From NCBI GenBank assembly GCA_040508545.1, contig JBEVMR010000079.1, forward strand, positions 1-5,768: a stretch of DNA of 5,768 bases, in the 5' to 3' direction. Source of the DNA: VRUE01 sp040508545. GTDB lineage: Bacteria > Actinomycetota > Thermoleophilia > Solirubrobacterales > 70-9. The notes beneath the pieces were generated by a model. That model had not been told where the DNA came from and made no database searches. It saw nothing but the letters and a program-made list of their open reading frames with translations. A program made the translations under genes and the position numbers. This document shows positions 4,710 to 5,768 of the stretch, piece by piece; positions within the stretch are counted from its first letter, which is position 1; every line of letters begins with the position of its first letter.

Positions 4710-5768
4710 TCAGCCGGCAGCCGCGGCGATGTCGAGATCGAGCAGCCGAACTCGGCTCGTCAGCCCGAGCAGCGCCTGGGCCGTGGTCCAGACGGGGGTG
4801 AGAGCGCTCCCCCTGGCATAGGCGATCGAGCCGTTGCGACGAGCGAGAGACGCTAGGTAGTCGAGTGGGGTGGGGCCGCCCGGCGAAACGCTTGGGCGGG
4901 GGCCGAGGCCGGCGACGCGGAGGGCGATCAGAGCGACGCCGGTGCTCTGCGCGTTCGGGCTGCCTCCGCGAACGACGGGGAAGCCACCCTCGGGAGCTTG
5001 GGCCGCGCGAACAGTGTTAGCCGCGCGACGCGCAGCCGTGTATCTGCCGCTGACCGCCAGCGCCCATGCGTTGATGGCGACCGAGTCGACCTCATCGGGG
5101 GAGGCGCTACTTGGGAAGCGGTCGAGGAGCCGCTCCGCGAGCAGTTGCGCGTCGCCCGCGGGATCCTGGCCTCCGCGCAGCGCCAAGGCCAGCTCGGCCC
5201 ACTCGCTGCCTGGGCCGTCGTTGTGTCGCAGGAAGCGGCTCGCTCCCCGGGCGAGCCGGCGGAGCTCGGCCGGCTTTCGGGCAGCGTCAGTGCCCGCCCG
5301 CCCTCCGCCCGTCCCCTGGCCTTCTGATGCCCCGCCCGCCGCCCCGGTGGGGCTCAGCTCCGGCGGCGCGCCGAACAGCGGCCCGTAGAAGAAGCGGACT
5401 TCGTCGCCATCGCTGATTTGGGCGAGGCAGCCGCCTGAAGAGAAGCGGCCGTTGACGCTGAGCGACCAGTAGTCGTCGGGGGGAGTCGAGGCGTGAGGGC
5501 CGATGCGCTCGATGAAGAAGTCGCGGAAGCTTGGGTTCCAGTTGCCCTGCCACGAGATGCCCGCGGCGCGCAGGCCGTCGTCGAGCGCACCGGTGGCGGT
5601 GGGGACGGGAGTCGCCCCCGGCGCGCCCGCGCAAGGGTGCGGCCCGCTGCCGTCGCCGCCGTCGACCGCATGCGGTGCGGTGTCTACCGGTCCGGCGAAC
5701 AGCGGCACGGGGTCGGTCGAGCTTTCGACTTTCAAGTCGACCGTCGTGCCCGAAGCCGGCGGCGCGGC
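4710..5768 (-). CDS. DUF4430 (transcobalamin-like) plus alpha/alpha-toroid repeat protein, 5' end outside window
   Basis: The frame is open from the right edge to TGA at 4710-4712, giving 352 visible residues. A TTG at 5735 is not a believable start because the DUF4430 fold already begins before it (V10-D-L-K-V). Residues 8-130 match DUF4430: an opening strand, a paired C46 and C114 that could form a disulfide, TATGALDDGL at 57-66, a YW-S-x-x-VNG turn at 100-107, and GDEVRFFYGP at 121-130. Residues 131-165 are a low-complexity Gly/Ala/Ser linker. Residues 225-340 contain two repeats of prenyltransferase/squalene-cyclase type: AQAPEGGFP...STGVALIALRVAG (256-287) and ASLARRNGSIAY...VWTTAQALLGL (306-336). 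DUF4430 and this toroid are the two domains of vertebrate intrinsic factor and transcobalamin, so ligand binding outside the cytoplasm is plausible. An export signal would lie beyond the window and cannot be checked. No cyclase DxDD motif is visible, so enzyme activity is unlikely. fumC follows after 39 bp. Confidence 0.7.
   Translation of the reverse strand, partial: AAPPASGTTVDLKVESSTDPVPLFAGPVDTAPHAVDGGDGSGPHPCAGAPGATPVPTATGALDDGLRAAGISWQGNWNPSFRDFFIERIGPHASTPPDDYWSLSVNGRFSSGGCLAQISDGDEVRFFYGPLFGAPPELSPTGAAGGASEGQGTGGGRAGTDAARKPAELRRLARGASRFLRHNDGPGSEWAELALALRGGQDPAGDAQLLAERLLDRFPSSASPDEVDSVAINAWALAVSGRYTAARRAANTVRAAQAPEGGFPVVRGGSPNAQSTGVALIALRVAGLGPRPSVSPGGPTPLDYLASLARRNGSIAYARGSALTPVWTTAQALLGLTSRVRLLDLDIAAAAG

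Noticed and set aside
3282..4856. Long plus-strand open frames opposite fumC and the end of the DUF4430 gene (for example 3282-3920 and 4032-4856)
   Set aside because: They lie antisense to genes with clear family motifs, and their translations are low-complexity, rich in Gly, Val, Arg and Ala, with no recognisable domain. Such shadows are expected in GC-rich DNA.
5725..5740. Palindrome TCGACTT-TC-AAGTCGA as a possible operator near the right edge
   Set aside because: It lies inside the open DUF4430 coding frame, where residues on both sides belong to the same strand of the fold; no promoter element accompanies it, so chance is the simpler reading.
1..5768. CRISPR array, tRNA or rRNA gene, insertion sequence, attachment site
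   Set aside because: No regularly spaced direct repeats, tRNA-like cloverleaf, rRNA segment, transposase motif or paired terminal repeats were seen on either strand when reading through the window.

Overview
The window is GC-rich bacterial DNA with tightly packed genes that mostly use C- or G-ending codons. This composition, the style of the nucleotidyltransferase/HEPN pair and the fumarase variant suggest a high-GC actinobacterium, possibly a soil Thermoleophilia-type lineage. That placement is inference from recollection of related proteins; there is no rRNA or other marker gene here.

Layout, left to right. (1) Positions 2-682, plus strand: the C-terminal 226 residues of a lipocalin-like protein of the AttH/CrtC/tocopherol-cyclase type, cut by the left edge. 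(2) Positions 683-808: a short gap with small inverted repeats. (3) Positions 809-2254, plus: a complete NAD(P)-dependent aldehyde dehydrogenase with all catalytic residues. (4) Positions 2255-2311: a 57-bp AT-rich promoter island with a perfect TATAAT box and a palindrome in the -35 zone. (5) Positions 2312-2938 and 2935-3348, plus: a two-gene operon overlapping by ATGA. The first gene fuses a winged helix-turn-helix to a minimal nucleotidyltransferase (GS-x10-DxD intact). The second is a small HEPN-like helical protein. Together they look like a self-regulated MNT/HEPN (type VII-like) toxin-antitoxin module. (6) Positions 3357-4670, minus: class II fumarase (fumC), with a TTG start and a short N-terminus. 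(7) Positions 4710-5768, minus: a DUF4430 (transcobalamin-like) domain followed by an alpha/alpha-toroid (prenyltransferase/squalene-cyclase-like) region, cut by the right edge.

The last two genes run in the same direction 39 bp apart and are probably co-transcribed. They converge on the HEPN gene with an 8-bp gap. No shared pathway links the whole window: aldehyde oxidation and the TCA-cycle fumarase are housekeeping-like metabolism, and the MNT/HEPN pair looks like an accessory module between them. The most interesting items are that pair (fused DNA-binding domain, no canonical HEPN active-site motif, apparently leaderless promoter with a candidate operator) and the DUF4430-toroid protein, whose domain order is reversed relative to vertebrate cobalamin carriers.
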